NCBI GenBank assembly: GCA_029582165.1
Contig: CM055875.1
Coordinates: forward strand, 10,662,785 to 10,726,784
Origin: Portulaca oleracea
Taxonomy: Eukaryota > Streptophyta > Magnoliopsida > Caryophyllales > Portulacaceae
Reading direction: 5' to 3'
Length of the DNA: 64,000 nt
Shown: positions 9,981 to 21,881 of the stretch, piece by piece
How positions within the stretch are numbered: position 1 is the first letter of the stretch
How the letters are laid out: each line of letters opens with the position of its first letter
Made by a program: the position numbers and the translations under genes
The notes under the pieces: generated by a model
Database searches by the model: none
What the model was told of the DNA's origin: nothing
What the model saw: only the letters and a program-made list of their open reading frames with translations

Positions 9981-11968
9981 TCCTCCCCAAGTTGAGGAAA
10001 GTTTGTCCTCAAACTTGGAAGGTCTTCATGCTCTGGAAAGTAAGGCCTCAAATCTGCAACGTTGAATGTAGCACTGCCTCCATAGTCTTCAGAAAGGTCT
10101 AACTTGTAAGCATTATCTCTAATCCTCTTTAGCACTTCAAAAGGTCCATCTGCTCTTGGGGTCAACTTTCCCATCCTCTTGCTTGGAAATCTATCTTTTC
10201 TTAGATGAATCCACACTAGATCTCCTGGATTGAAAACAATCTTCCTCTTATGCTTGTTTGCTGATGTAGAAACTTGCTCAGAATACTTGATGATCTTCTC
10301 CCTGACTTGTTGATGAAGCTTCTTGATGTCCTCTGCATGTTTACCTACTTCATAACTAAACCTTAAAGAATTTGTTAGTGGAGATAAATCCAATGGAGTT
10401 ATAGGATTTCTACCATAGACAACCTGGAATGGTGAAAGGCCAGTTGCCTTGGATGGTGCTCTATTGAAAGCAAATTCAGCATGAGACAAGAGGGTGTCCC
10501 ATCCTATTTTGTTTGTGGATATCAGTGACCTCAATAGTGTTCCAAGTGTCCTGTTTGTGACCTTTGTTTGCCCATCAGTTTGGGGGTGACAAGTTGTGCT
10601 ATACTTCAATTGGGTGCCCAACTTCTTCCAAAGAGTAACCCAAAAATGAATTAGGAACTTGACATCCCTATCTGACACCATACTCCTGGGAACACCATGG
10701 AGTCTCACTACCTCCTGGAAATACAATTCAGCCACCCTCACAGCATCATAGGTGGTATGGCAAGCAATGAAGTGAACCATTTTACTGAATCTATCCACAA
10801 CTACCATGATTGAATCTTTTCCTCCTTGAGTTCTTGGTAGACCAACAATGAAGTCTAGGCTGATGTCCTCCCAAGGACTGCTTGAATCGCAAAGGTGTGT
10901 ATAGCCCTTGAGGTAAGCTATGACTCTTTGCAATCTGACATGTAGCACACCTCCTGACCCAATGCTCAACATCCTTCCTCATTTTAGGCCAACAATAATG
11001 TTCCTTCAACATAAGAAGGGACTTCTCAATGCCAAAATGTCCTGCCAAGCAACCTCCATGAACTTCAGAGATCAACAACTCTCTAAAACTGCTCCTTGGA
11101 ATACATAACCTTGCTCCTTTGAAAAGTAATCCCTGGTCTATGTGGTATAGACTTTGAGGATGTCCCTTGCATTTCTGGTACAACTCTCCAAAATCTTCAT
11201 CATTCTCATATAAAGCTTTCAACTGTTCAAAACCAAGCACTCTTGCATCCAATACTTGCAGCAACAAATACCTCCTGGACAATACATCAGCTCCTTTGTT
11301 AAGCTTCCCAGATTTATGATGGATCACAAAATGAAATTGCTGCATGAACTCCACCCAAGTAGCATGCCTAGTGTTGAGTTTATGCTGCCCCTGGATGAAT
11401 TTGAGGGCCTCATATCACTGTGCAGAATAAATTCAGCTCCAATCAGATAATGCCTCCAATGTTGCAAAGCTCTGATGATAGCATAGAACTCCTTATCATA
11501 TGTACTGTATTTCCTCTTGGTCTCATTGAGTTTCTCACTGAAATAAGCTACTGGTTTTCCCTCTTGAGTCAACACGGCTCCAATGCCCACGCCTGAGGCA
11601 TCACATTCCACTTCAAAGACTTCGGCAAAACAAGGTAATGCCAAAACTGGGGCTGAGGTTAGCTGTCTTTTGACCTCCTCAAAATCTTTCTGTGCTGCTG
11701 GTGTCCAAGTAAAGCTCTTCCCCTTCACTAACTCGGTCATGGGAGCTAAAATGGTGCTGAAGTTCCACACAAACCTCCTGTAGAATGATGCCAAACCATG
11801 GAAACTCCTTATCTGCTGGATTAATGTAGGAACAGGCCACTCTCTAATGGCTTTGACCTTCTCCTCATCTACTTGAATTCCTTCTGATGTCACAATATAA
11901 CCAAGGAATATAACATAGCTGGTGAAGAATTGACATTTCTTGAGGTTCCCATATAAACTTTCATTCAT
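9767..11968 (-). pseudogene. CRM-like pol remnant: RT thumb, RNase H, integrase
   Basis: Three overlapping minus-strand pieces in different frames. 11968-11324 has the RT thumb ([17 protein letters not shown]), the RNase H start ([14 protein letters not shown]) and a frameshift near 11415. 11354-10791 has the RNase H end (GADVLSRRY) and the HHCC zinc finger (H-F-G-I-E-K ... RRCATC). 10972-9767 has the integrase core and C-terminal domain. Of the integrase triad, the two Asp are visible (DFIVGLP, VSDRDVKF) but the expected Glu is Lys (DGQTKVTN), so the enzyme would be inactive even without frameshifts. The frame ends 71 codons inside the LTR with a Ser/Thr-rich tail. RT catalytic motifs are absent. 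Confidence 0.85.
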
Positions 11969-12192
11969 ACTTGGGCTATGTTTTGGTTAAGTTGGATTAA
12001 TTGAATGTCTTATCAATGCTTTCCTGAGGAGATTTGTAAATAAATTTTTCAATTTTACTTTGACATTTCTTTTTTTTTTTTTGAGTCGTTTTGTCCCGTT
12101 TATTTTCTACTTTTATTCTTTTCTTTGTTTTCTACTTTAGTTGTGAGTTTAGTCTTGCTTAGGGACAAGCAAGGTATAAGCATGGGGGGATT
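11969..12192 (+). mobile_element. Athila-like 3' untranslated end with polypurine tract
   Basis: Closely resembles 36340-36584 of the Athila-like element in this window: both carry 'gcttagggacaagcaagg' followed by 'aagcatggggg' and an LTR start. The match begins at the breakpoint with the CRM-like remnant. The polypurine tract is about 12180-12192. No coding potential is seen. Confidence 0.7.
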
Positions 12193-12623
12193 TGATTAAA
12201 CAGGGCCAACACGGGTGATCCCAGGTCAACACGGACTGTGCTACATTCAACACGGGTCGTGTTGCTTGGACACAGACCGTGCTGGTCACTAGAACCAAAT
12301 TCTGCACTTTCTGGAGGCTGAAACGACTCGTGTTGGGTCTTTTAGCACCCGTGTTGGGTTCTGCCGGTATCCAATGTCTTCTTGGGCCAATGTTTGGGCC
12401 TTGGGGTGGATCTCTATCTTGATTTGTGATCTATTTGGACTCCTTTGACTTAGTTTTGAGCTTGATTTGATCCAAATAACTCCATTTTCCTACAAAACTA
12501 TACCAAACTCCAACCAACCATAATATAGAGAATTCGGGTATAAAAATAATACATTCATAAGTAAAATCACCCAAATTAACTCTAAATAATCCTAGATCAC
12601 ATATATATAAAATACACTTATCA
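12193..12623 (+). repeat. Short Athila-like LTR (about 431 bp)
   Basis: Starts TGATTAA straight after the polypurine tract and can be ended at ACACTTATCA, giving termini similar to the Athila-like LTR at 36585 (TGATAAG...CTTATCA). It contains a cluster of imperfect CACGG/CCGTG palindromes at about 12200-12350. The start is well supported; the end is inferred from the terminal motif alone. Confidence 0.5.
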
Positions 12624-14662
12624 TGTTTCAATGTGACCAAGACCCAATAGGCACGAATTGACATCGAGTGAGCTTTGTCCCAAATAAACCTCGTGTTAGA
12701 TCGCCTAAGGTAGATCGTCTCATGATCAATCATTTTAAACGATTCTTGGCAAGAGTGTGTGTATCTCATACGTCACCTCTCTTTATTGCTCATGACTCTA
12801 GACCCTCTAGCCTGCCATTATGGATAGACTCGACTCCCACCCAACTTGTTACGGATCCATGGATGGCTTGCCTTGGCAATGACCGCCCATGATCAAGTGG
12901 TGGTCGCCAATGCGAGCAATCACATGTCTAAATTTACGAGAGTACTGATTTGTTATCGTAAGCATGCGATTCTATGTGAAACTTGTGAATCAAACATGAA
13001 AATCATAATAAATGGTAAAACATGCTAAGAATCATTCAAAGCATAAAATAAAACCCCTAGTATGGTGTCCTAAACTTATATAATTAAACAAATTTAATTA
13101 AGATAAGCTAGTCTTCAAGTCTTCAAGAACTCTTTGTTGAAACTTCTGGAATTCCAACTTGAACGATTCAAGGATTCTCTTTATTGGCACTTCAAGAACA
13201 TCTTCTCGAACGCTTTCAAGAACTCCTTGAAACATCCCAACATATAAGAAAGCTCCCACTCGAACTGACATCCATGTTGTATTGAGCTCCCACTCAACTT
13301 CATGTCTCAACATTACAAGATCTACAAGTGGGTCTCATTAAATGAGATTACATTGATTTCAAATATAGATTACAACTTTAATCAAATTAAATTGAAAATA
13401 TATTCCAAATCGACGACATGCAGACCGTATTTCACACAACCCAGCACGGATGTCGATAAAACCAGACTAGCTAATGGCCATACTAGGAGCACATGCGATC
13501 AAGCAGTCTATTTGGCAATATTGTAACATGACATATCAACATATGTCAAAACCCGCTTTATTGACCATTGTAGAAGACATCTAATTTGCAATATATCAAC
13601 CAAAATCAAGGGATAAAGCCAAAACAATTTAGCATCAAACAAATTCCAACCAAAAGCAAGAAATTACACATGCAAACTCCATAAAATCCAATTTTATTAA
13701 GCTTATATCTCAAAACCCCAAACCATTTTAGGCAAGATAGGAAACCCCTTTCCTTCTTGAAATTCTAAATTTCAAGGCTAAACACATCCTCCAAAATTGA
13801 GCAAATTTGCACAGTAAATTCCAAATCCATGCTGAGAATCATTTTTGTATAGGTCCAACTGGAATCACCCAGCTACTAACTCCACAAAACGATCTGTTTA
13901 TGCCCAACTAATCGATTGATAGTTGATTTCCAAAATCAACTCTTCCCATAATGCAGTACTTGAATGGAATCACCTAGTTCAATACCGCAGGTTAAATCTA
14001 ATTTAACCGGGAAATTATAGAAAACGAGATTTCAAGTCTAAACATTTTAAACTTATAACTCGAACTCTTTAGGTTTGATGTTTGAAGGAAACATAAAGTG
14101 GCACTAGTTATGAGTGCAACATCATATGCCGCACACATCAAACTATGCCCAACATTGTGAATTCCAATATGATTACGAGAGCCATCAAGAGTACGGCGTC
14201 AAATGCAACAATTACTCGAGAGGCTCAAAATGAGAGAGGAAAGGTTATGAGTTTCACCAAAATCCAGAGTAAGACACCTAGTGTCGTTCTCGAGATTCCT
14301 TGTCAAAGAAGGGGTGAAGGATCCTAAGCAAACCAATGGTTATGGCAACAATCGCCACGGCTAAGGCTTTCCTCATATCATACCGGAAAAACCCTCATGT
14401 GAACGTTAGGGAAAAACAAACATCCAAAACCAACATCCAATCAATCAAAGCCAAGGTTCAACCAAAACAAAATCATTACATACAATAATCAAGGTTAACC
14501 AACATAACATGCCAAACCAACAATTAATCTAGCATGGTTACATCCTAATAGATCATATCTACCAAGATTATAGCATAAAAGACATAAACATGTAATTCAG
14601 CAGGCTATCTAAAAATGATTCAAGATTTGAAACATATAAAAGAGATAGGCAAAACATAAGCA
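12624..14662. other. Non-coding stretch, unassigned
   Basis: About 2 kb with no convincing ORF or domain. It sits downstream, in element sense, of the minus-strand PBS at 14663-14684, so it may be the degenerate interior of that element. The texture (for example 12640-13560, with ordered gene-like wording but no frame) suggests decayed LTR or leader sequence. I cannot name a family. Confidence 0.4.
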
Positions 14663-14684
14663 CGCTGTTGAGGCTCTAATACCA
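14663..14684 (-). promoter_or_regulatory. Primer binding site of a minus-strand LTR element
   Basis: Minus strand reads TGGTATTAGAGCCTCAACA, close to the initiator-Met tRNA PBS (TGGTATCAGAGC). It lies one base from the inferred LTR end at 14686, whose terminal CA appears as TA. Confidence 0.6.
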
Positions 14685-14685
14685 C

Positions 14686-15585
14686 TATTAGGTTAGGTGG
14701 TCTAGTCCTAACTAAACCACAAGAGGAGGCAGGCCCAATCTAATTAGGACCACCCCGATTAGGGGTAAAATAGGAATCTTAACTATTAGGATTCCCACAT
14801 AATCTAAACAAAACCAAACCAAAAATATATAACAGAATTCAAATAGGAGGGGCTTAGTATTTCCTTGTATCTCTTAAAATGATCTCCTCGGCCGACCTTG
14901 TACTCTTGAATGCTCCAGACTCCAAAGAAACTCCGAGTAGAAGATTTTAAATAAGATTCCTCCATAAAAGGTCCACGCAACACTTTCTAGCACGACGGCT
15001 AAACTATTTCAACCCTGGTCAAGCCAAAGTCATGAAAAGAGTATGTTTGAACGTATCTTTTACGGTCCATCCTTCCGTCCTTAGGAAGGTTTCTTGGGAA
15101 TCACCCCCAGACACCTAAAACTGGGAACTTTCAAAGGAAAGATTTTCCAAGTATCCCTTAAATCTCAAGTTAAAAGAGTAGCCATTAAAATGGCCACTTG
15201 GGATCGAACGAGAAGATTTTCCATCATCTCAAGGGGACCCCCATATAAAGGAAAGATAGAGGGGGAAGGACGACAAAATCCTCGATGTGGAACGCACCTC
15301 ATGCACTTCACCATGGACCGTAGTGACCCCACCATGGACCGTGCCGAGGTGCGAATTCTAATATGCTTCCTAGGAGGGCACCCCGAATCGTGGCAGGACA
15401 CCACGGATCATGGTGGTGCACCATGGACCATAGTGGCCCTTATCACCCTCTATGGTGCCTCCTTTTCACCCCTTAGGGGTATTCTAGCCTCCTCGGTTGA
15501 ATACTCTATTAATTCGTCCCTCTTTCCATCATACTCTTGCCTTAAGGTACTGGCTTGTGTGACTTTGTTGGACCCTTGCATTGCA
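14686..15585 (-). repeat. 5' LTR of an unclassified minus-strand element (outer end approximate)
   Basis: Placed by the adjacent PBS. It contains several imperfect palindromes around CCATGGACCGT and CACGGATC (15310-15430), like other LTRs in this window. The outer boundary near the LINE fragment is not resolved; no clear TG start was identified. No matching second LTR is visible, so this is a remnant. Confidence 0.4.
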
Positions 15586-15590
15586 TAGGA

Positions 15591-16560
15591 CAAAAAGGTA
15601 GCTTGGGATATGTGTGAGAAAGTTAAAAACTCTTTTTGTATGGATTGGAAACTGATTCATAATGCCACAAAATATGTTCGTAGCAGGATATGGGTTCTCT
15701 GACGTGGTGGAATATCTATTGATCCTTTGATTACACATTCACAGTTTGTTCACTACAAGATTAAAAATGGTTCTTCCTCTTGGTTGGTGACTTTTGTTTA
15801 TGGAGACAATGATTTGGGAAACAGGAAACTGTTATGGGATGGTCTATCAGGTATAGCTGAATCTTGCACGGAACCATGGATTATTGCAGGAGTTTTAATC
15901 ACATTTTAGAGTTTGAAGGCAGAATTGGGGGGAATATGGTTTCTACTGAGGAAATTATTGACTTTCGCCAGTTCTTAAATGAATTCCAAATTTGTGAAAT
16001 AAAGCACTCTAGAATGAGATTCACTTGGCACAATAGGAAGATATTATCATGCATTGATAGAGCTTTGATCAATTCTGAAGGACTGCTAGCTTTTGAGTCT
16101 TTATCATACTCAGTTCTTCCTCATGGAATTTTCTGATCATTCACCTCTTGTAATTTCTTTGGACACACATGTCATCAGACCGAGGAGACGATTTTGTTTT
16201 GCAATATGTGGATTGATGACCCATCTTTTAGGAATGTGGTGACGGAGACTTGGAACAAGGAAATTGAAGGAACTCCTACGTTTGTGTTAGTCACAAAATT
16301 GAAATTACTAAAGAGACCTTTATCTGCTCTGCACAGATCTCGTTTTGGGGATATTTACAAGAAAGCACAACATGATTATGAGGCAATGTGTGTAGCCCAG
16401 GAACTATTCATGAGCAATCCAACTAATATGTCTCTGTTGGAGCTTGCTGATTCTGCGAAACAAAATTATCAAGACTCTCTGAGTGCTACAATGAAGCTCG
16501 AAAAAGAAGACAAAAGCGGATTGGTTGAAGAAGGGTGATACAAATACAACTTTTTCTATT
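15591..16560 (+). pseudogene. LINE (non-LTR retrotransposon) endonuclease fragment
   Basis: Pieces in shifting frames translate to an apurinic-type endonuclease of plant L1-like LINEs. In order: 15591-15909 (SSSWLVTFVYGDND), 15864-16136 (EFEGRIGGN, the RMRFTWHNRK block and the CIDRALIN block) and about 16130-16538 (SDHSPLVISLD, then linker sequence). The order and motifs fit the second half of the endonuclease and the region before RT. Stops and frameshifts break it, and the RT domain is missing because an LTR start follows at 16585. It is a 5'- and 3'-truncated relic on the plus strand. Confidence 0.8.
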
Positions 16561-16584
16561 ATATGCTCAGATCGAGGCAATACC

Positions 16585-16843
16585 TGTAAAACCCCGGAAA
16601 ATCGGATTATAATTACCGTTACGTCGTTAGTATTATTTTACGTCCGTTAATTATTTTGTGTTTAAATTGTTAACACTTGAGCTCATAGGACTGTCGTGGG
16701 ATTATCAAGGGTAATATAGTCTTTTCTACGTGCATGGTTATGCATGGGAGTAGGGGTACCTTGGTAATTACATGTTAATAATTGATGAAATGCGTTTGTT
16801 TATTTAGTTAATTATGTAACTACTTTTAGTATTAATATAATAA
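16585..16843 (+). repeat. LTR fragment of the TGTAAAACCCCG family
   Basis: Starts TGTAAAACCCCGG and is similar to the reverse complement of about 20560-20815, including the 'gggattatcaagggtaatat' block. The LTR alignment stops where a Helitron 3' end (CTAG at 16844-16847) begins, so the rest was displaced or lost. Confidence 0.75.
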
Positions 16844-16872
16844 CTAGGGTTTGTACCCGTGCGATGCACGGG
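16844..16872 (-). mobile_element. Helitron 3' terminus 1
   Basis: On the minus strand a 7-bp-stem hairpin CCCGTGC-ATC-GCACGGG (16856-16872) is followed about 8 nt later by CTAG and then T. This is the canonical Helitron 3' end inserted between A and T. It interrupts the LTR fragment. The 5' TC end could not be fixed. Confidence 0.65.
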
Positions 16873-17247
16873 TTACTTTGCTTTGTTGGTTGGTTGTCTA
16901 TTTAATTTGAGTGTTGTGGACACAATATTGTGTAAATGGTTTCCCTTATCATTCATGGTCAAACATATGTTTGTAATATTCAAATAATAACTAGTGCTAT
17001 AGACTAAAGCTTTTTGATATATGTCATAATAAAGTAAGAAACATTTTGCAATTGAATATATTTCTTGTAATTGTCTTTCCTATTGCGTTGAATTATTCTT
17101 GTGATCTGTTGTTGTTGTTGTCCTCGTTAGTATTGTCGTCTTTCCTGCAGGTGTAAAAAATATTGCAATTGATTTTTTTTAATGCCTATGAGTTTGTTTT
17201 TGTTGATTGTCGTGTAATAAAGTGTCTAATATTCTTTATATATATAA
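16873..17247. other. Non-coding stretch between two Helitron ends
   Basis: No ORF of note. Probably Helitron interior, because both flanking 3' ends point the same way; a 404-bp non-autonomous Helitron is possible but its 5' end was not identified. Confidence 0.4.
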
Positions 17248-17276
17248 CTAGTACTTGTACCCGTGCGTTGCACGGG
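17248..17276 (-). mobile_element. Helitron 3' terminus 2
   Basis: The minus strand shows hairpin CCCGTGC-AAC-GCACGGG (17260-17276), then about 8 nt, then CTAG (17248-17251) and T. It is the same family and orientation as the end at 16844. Its body would run to higher coordinates and is interrupted by the element at 17392-20900. Confidence 0.65.
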
Positions 17277-17386
17277 ATAATAATAAAACACACATTGTTG
17301 AAAGCGTAATATATAAGAGTGATTATAAAATTATTTTATATATATATAATATTCTAATGTTTTTGAAAAATATGAAGATTTAGTTC

Positions 17387-17391
17387 ATAAC
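17387..17391. repeat. Target site duplication ATAAC (left)
   Basis: ATAAC here matches ATAAC at 20901-20905 exactly, flanking the element at 17392-20900. Confidence 0.7.
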
Positions 17392-20300
17392 TATAACGCC
17401 CTGGAAATTCACTTATAATCTTAACGGTCAAAGTCAAACGTTGACTAACATTAACAGCGGAAGACTCTTCTTTTTTCTTTTCAATTGGGCGTTACTGCCG
17501 TATACCCGAAGGAATACAAGGCAAGAAAGGAAAACTAGCAACTAATCATTTATGACTTCCATTTAACAAACAAAAGAACTTCAATTCTAGGAACAACACA
17601 AACTAATCATTACTAACTTCAACTCTAGAACATAAACTCAACTTATTTTCAAACTAACTTCGTCGTCCTCACTTCTAGAACCCATTCCCAGCATAGAATG
17701 CATCACCTGAAAACAAAACATTTAAAAACATGAGGAGGACTCAATAATGTCTACCCCTAACCATCAAAACAATTTGAAATCCATTTCAATTCATTTTTGG
17801 GGGAGAAGTGAACAAGTCAAAACTTTTCAAAATCAACTTTCTTTCCCAACCAACCAAACCATCTTTCTGATTTATTAAGCGGGCGGACCTTGCTTATTTG
17901 GCCTTCGAAGTCCAAGACTTCACAATAATCATATCTCAATCTCAATATCAAATCTCAATCAATCACAATCTCACTCATACGGATGGTCATCCATTTCACA
18001 CACGTGCATAAAACTAACCCCGGGGAAGTAGCACTTATCAGGCATCCCTGATCTCTTGACAACCCCCCTCAAGGATACCACATCCTGGTCTTCGGGGGCG
18101 TTGCCCGAACCCGCATTTACATCACGTTTGAATTATTAATCAGGTTTATATCGTACCAATCCAACTCAAACAATTCAATCCAATCCAATCCAATCCCAAA
18201 TTTCCAAAACCATTTCCAAATCACACGTAAACGACTGTCCACATTTTTCCAACTCAAAGAAACATAACAATATCCAATCAGACAGCCAATTTTACAAAAA
18301 AATCCCCTTTCGGGATGCAATATCCAAAATATAATAAAACCATAAAACACATAAAACGCATCCACAAGGGGATTAGGATATAGACATTACCTGACAATTC
18401 TTCTCCTTACTTCAGAACACACTTGAGCTCACTAGATCGAACGTTTTAGAATGCGCCTAGAAATAACGAAATTTCTAAAATTAAAAACGTGTCGTACGGA
18501 GTTAACACAATCTAATTTCTTCCTAACCCACCCCTAGGAACACTATAAGGTTCCCATCAATCATAAATTAACATTTTAAACATAACTCACATTATCAAAC
18601 TATCACATATCACAAACACTTCCATATTAAAATAAATAACTCACACGCACGACAATGCATTAATTCACAAGAGTAAACTGGACAGAATTTAATACTCTAA
18701 TAAAACGAACCATATCTTCACTTCCCGACCTCCTATGGGTATGGTTTTAGACTTTTTGGAAACCTCAGGATGTCTACAAAAACTCTTATTTTGACCCCGA
18801 GACGTAAAACACCCCTTAAGGTCCTCAAAAACAGCCAATTGCACAACCTGTCCAGTTCTAACCTCGGTACGGTATTTGGGTCGTAACTCAAAATATACAC
18901 CTCAAAATCCCAGACCGTAAAATTCCTATGAAAGCTAACACACCAAGGTACTTCTTGGTCAAAAGGTAGAGCTAAATATTAACTACACAATAAATGGTGA
19001 CCGATATCATACGATATATAAATTCTGTCCAAACAGACCCGTTTCTATTTTGGGTTTTTCGATCCTAATTCAAATCAAGGCACTTCGAGACTCTAACTTA
19101 GGCCTCTAAACAGTCCACTTAAGGTCAAATACCTTCCCCTTCACTCCTTCACACAACCAAGGTCAATCTATACATATACCAACATAAATTTGCGACGATA
19201 ACATATTAATTCTCAATCAAACACATAAACTTAGAATTTATACTAATAATCGAAATAAAAGAAACGAAACATGGACCCCTAAACTTTAAAACACATAAGA
19301 ATCAAGCAAGGTACTAAAATATAAACAATTTAAAACATTTTTAGTAAAATAAGGAATTCGATAAATCTCCTTAATAACAACATAACATATGACAACCATT
19401 CAAAATAATACGATTACTATTTCAAAACCAAAATTTTATTTATCATAGCATAATTTAATTTGCAAAAACAAGTAATGAGATTTAGAAGACACCCTTTGCA
19501 AAAGTATAAGTTAATAATTATTATAAACTAATGTTTTTAACTCCGAACTCTCAAAATTTACTCACACTTTACAAAATAAGTTTGAGAATACAACCCTAAT
19601 AAACTTTATAAACAAAATTAATACTCATATTATAAGCAAGCATAACAAATTTATTCTCATGTAATACTCTAATCAAACCCTAAACATAATTTACATACGA
19701 TAACTAATATATATCACAACTATAACAAAGATTATTAATCTCAATTTTAGAAAATTAAAACTTTTCTACAACTAGATTACCACATGGATTAGGCATAAAT
19801 AAAACAATAATAATCAGATTATGTGAAAAATAATAAAACCAATCAAATCAGAAAACAATATTACTAAAACAGTGAAAGACCAAAACAACAGATAAGGGTT
19901 ATGGGTTCACGTAAGGCTGGGCCAGACAACGACGGTCGGAGCTCCGGTGATGTCCACGGCGGCGGGTGTGTCGGGGTCGTCAGACGGTGGGGTCACGGTC
20001 ATCGGGAATCGCGGTGGTTGAAATGATCGGTGGTGGCGGTTTTTCGGGTTCGGTGCACAGCGGCAGTAGCGGGTTGTCGTCTCCGTCTCGTTTCTGGGCG
20101 ACGACGACGTGCAGTGGCTCCGGGGGTGTCGCGACAGTCGTCTGGTGGTCGGGAGTCGACGACGACAGCCTGAGTGGAGGTTGGTGGTGGCGCACAACGA
20201 GGAAATCAGAGGGTGAGTGAGATGGACGAAGGAGAGAGAAACAGAGGGAGAAAGGAAGGTCGCGGTGGTTGCTATGGCTACGACGGTGGTGCTCTGGTGG

Positions 20301-20815
20301 TTTTCGGTGAGGCGGTGGCGGCGCGATGGTCTGGCGGCTGCTGTGGTGGTTACGCAGAGAGAGGGAGGAGAGGGAAGAAAGTCACGTTTAGGGTTTTGAT
20401 ATTGGGTTAACTATTATTAACTATATACTAACCAAAATAATTTAATGAAAACAATGAGAAAATTAAATTACTAACCTGATACTATTATTAGCTAAAGGAA
20501 ATTAATAATTTATTTTCTCAAATAATAACCATAATAATCTAATAATAGCCACATAATAATTAAGTAAACTAAACACATTTTCATCAAATATTACACACAA
20601 AATTACCAACACCCCTACTCCATGCATACTCATGCACGTAGAGAAAGACTATATTACCCTTGATAATCCCTCTACGGTCCTACGAGCTCAAATGTTAGAA
20701 AAATATTCACCGATGAATTCTCAAAATTAACGGAGTCAAACTTAAATTATTAACGTCCTAACGGTCAACACCTTCAAATTTTTCGGGGTTTTACATCATT
20801 ACCCCCTTAAAAGAA
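17392..20815 (-). repeat. Long LTR (about 3.4 kb)
   Basis: Minus-strand LTR from TGTAAAACCCCG (20815) to GGGCGTTATA (17392). It has two textures. About 19900-20400 is GC-rich with CACC/GGTGG-type runs and 'aaccctaaac' plus CT-rich sequence, like a transcribed leader. The rest is AT-rich. ORFs inside the GC-rich part have biased, low-complexity translations and are not convincing genes. Confidence 0.65.
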
Positions 20816-20900
20816 GTTTCATCCTCGAAACTTAAACTCAAAATCAACGGTCTGCAAAATGGAACTAACGATGACCTTAACCAAAACTCGGGGTTTTACA
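17392..20900 (-). mobile_element. Deletion derivative of a long-LTR Ty3/gypsy element
   Basis: Bounded by ATAAC duplications. On the minus strand it begins TGTAAAACCCCGAG at 20900, has under 85 bp of sequence ending in a polypurine tract (TTTTAAGGGGGTAATGA, ending at 20816), then a full LTR beginning TGTAAAACCCCG at 20815 and running to 17392. The first ~20 bp look like an LTR start and the rest like the 3' end of an internal region, so gag-pol and nearly all of the 5' LTR have been deleted. The terminal CA reads TA. The LTR sequence style suggests a Tekay/Del-type chromovirus, from memory only. No intact gene. Confidence 0.7.
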
Positions 20901-21881
20901 ATAACCCTATATGTATTTGTATTTGTTAAAATTATTTATTAACACTATTGTTAATCCTAACCTTAAACTAAAATAGTTTAGGCATTAGTTTAATGCCTAA
21001 AAATCTAGGATATAATAATAATTGTACATACCATTGAAGAAGGCAAACACAAACTGTGCATTTCAATTATGCTGGTTAAAATGTTAAATGTTAATAAAAT
21101 AGAAACATTCAATGACCCATTAATTTCCAGATATTAAAAGAAAGATAAAAAGTATAAAAAATACATTCAACTTATCAAAAATTTATATAGAAATTAGTAA
21201 TTCATATACTAACATTTATGTTGAAACTTTGTAAGTGTTTTTTTACCAAGAAAGATACATCCCTAGAGTATGTTAATATATTTTTTTTATAGAAAATAAC
21301 TTTTTAAGTAGAACATATATAGAGCATTAAGATAATTTATGAATATGAAAAAATCACTAATTAATTTGATTATCAATATTAAGATATTAAAAAATTAAAA
21401 AATTATCAGCCAATTAAAAGAGAATAATAAAGATATAAAATAGAATTTCGAAAAATATAAATACAGAAACGTTGTAAATTAGGATACTTTGATCTTAGTT
21501 TTGGATGTGAGATGATCTTATATTAGAATTCGTGTATACTAAAATATCATATCAGAACAATTAAAGAGCATAATTATAATCATCAACTATTTACTCTGTT
21601 AGATATGTTTGGCAAATTTCTTTACGTTTTATGCTCAATCAACATTTTTTACTTTTTCAAAATTTGGTTGAATATGGATATAGATATAATCATATTTATT
21701 TTTTTAAAAAAAATAACGGTATTGATTATACCTCTTAAAAATTACTCATATGAAAAAATCATATGAAAGTATTTAGAGCTATTTGATTTTAAAAAGATAT
21801 ATAACATTATAAAATATAATTTTTGTAATATAATTTTTAAAATCATTTAAAAACACAACTATTCTCTATAAGATGTAGAAT
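20901..21881. other. AT-rich non-coding stretch
   Basis: The first five bases (ATAAC) are the right target duplication of the preceding element. The remainder is AT-rich with no ORF or repeat structure that I can support. It was contiguous with 27514 onward before the gag-only element inserted, and may be Helitron body. Confidence 0.5.

Larger units (their letters stand above)
8859..11968 (-). mobile_element. Truncated CRM-like Ty3/gypsy element
   Basis: Minus-strand pol remnant (RT thumb, RNase H, integrase) followed by a polypurine tract at 9981-9991 and an LTR beginning TGATGGAGG at 9980. Gag, protease and the catalytic half of RT are missing at the 11968 end, where an Athila-like 3' end begins abruptly. 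The other LTR end may have been cut by insertion of the gag-only array at 8858. CRM-like assignment rests on integrase similarity to the element at 41682-47101 and on the ORF reading into the LTR. Confidence 0.75.

Noticed and set aside
14145..14327. 60-aa frame in the unassigned region
   Set aside because: Short, without homologous neighbours, domain or codon support.
19907..20410. Overlapping open frames on both strands in the GC-rich island
   Set aside because: Biased, low-complexity translations with no domain; they sit inside an LTR.
16585..20815. Facing TGTAAAACCCCG ends read as terminal inverted repeats of a DNA transposon
   Set aside because: Each is an LTR start: one follows a polypurine tract, and the ATAAC duplications place the boundaries elsewhere.
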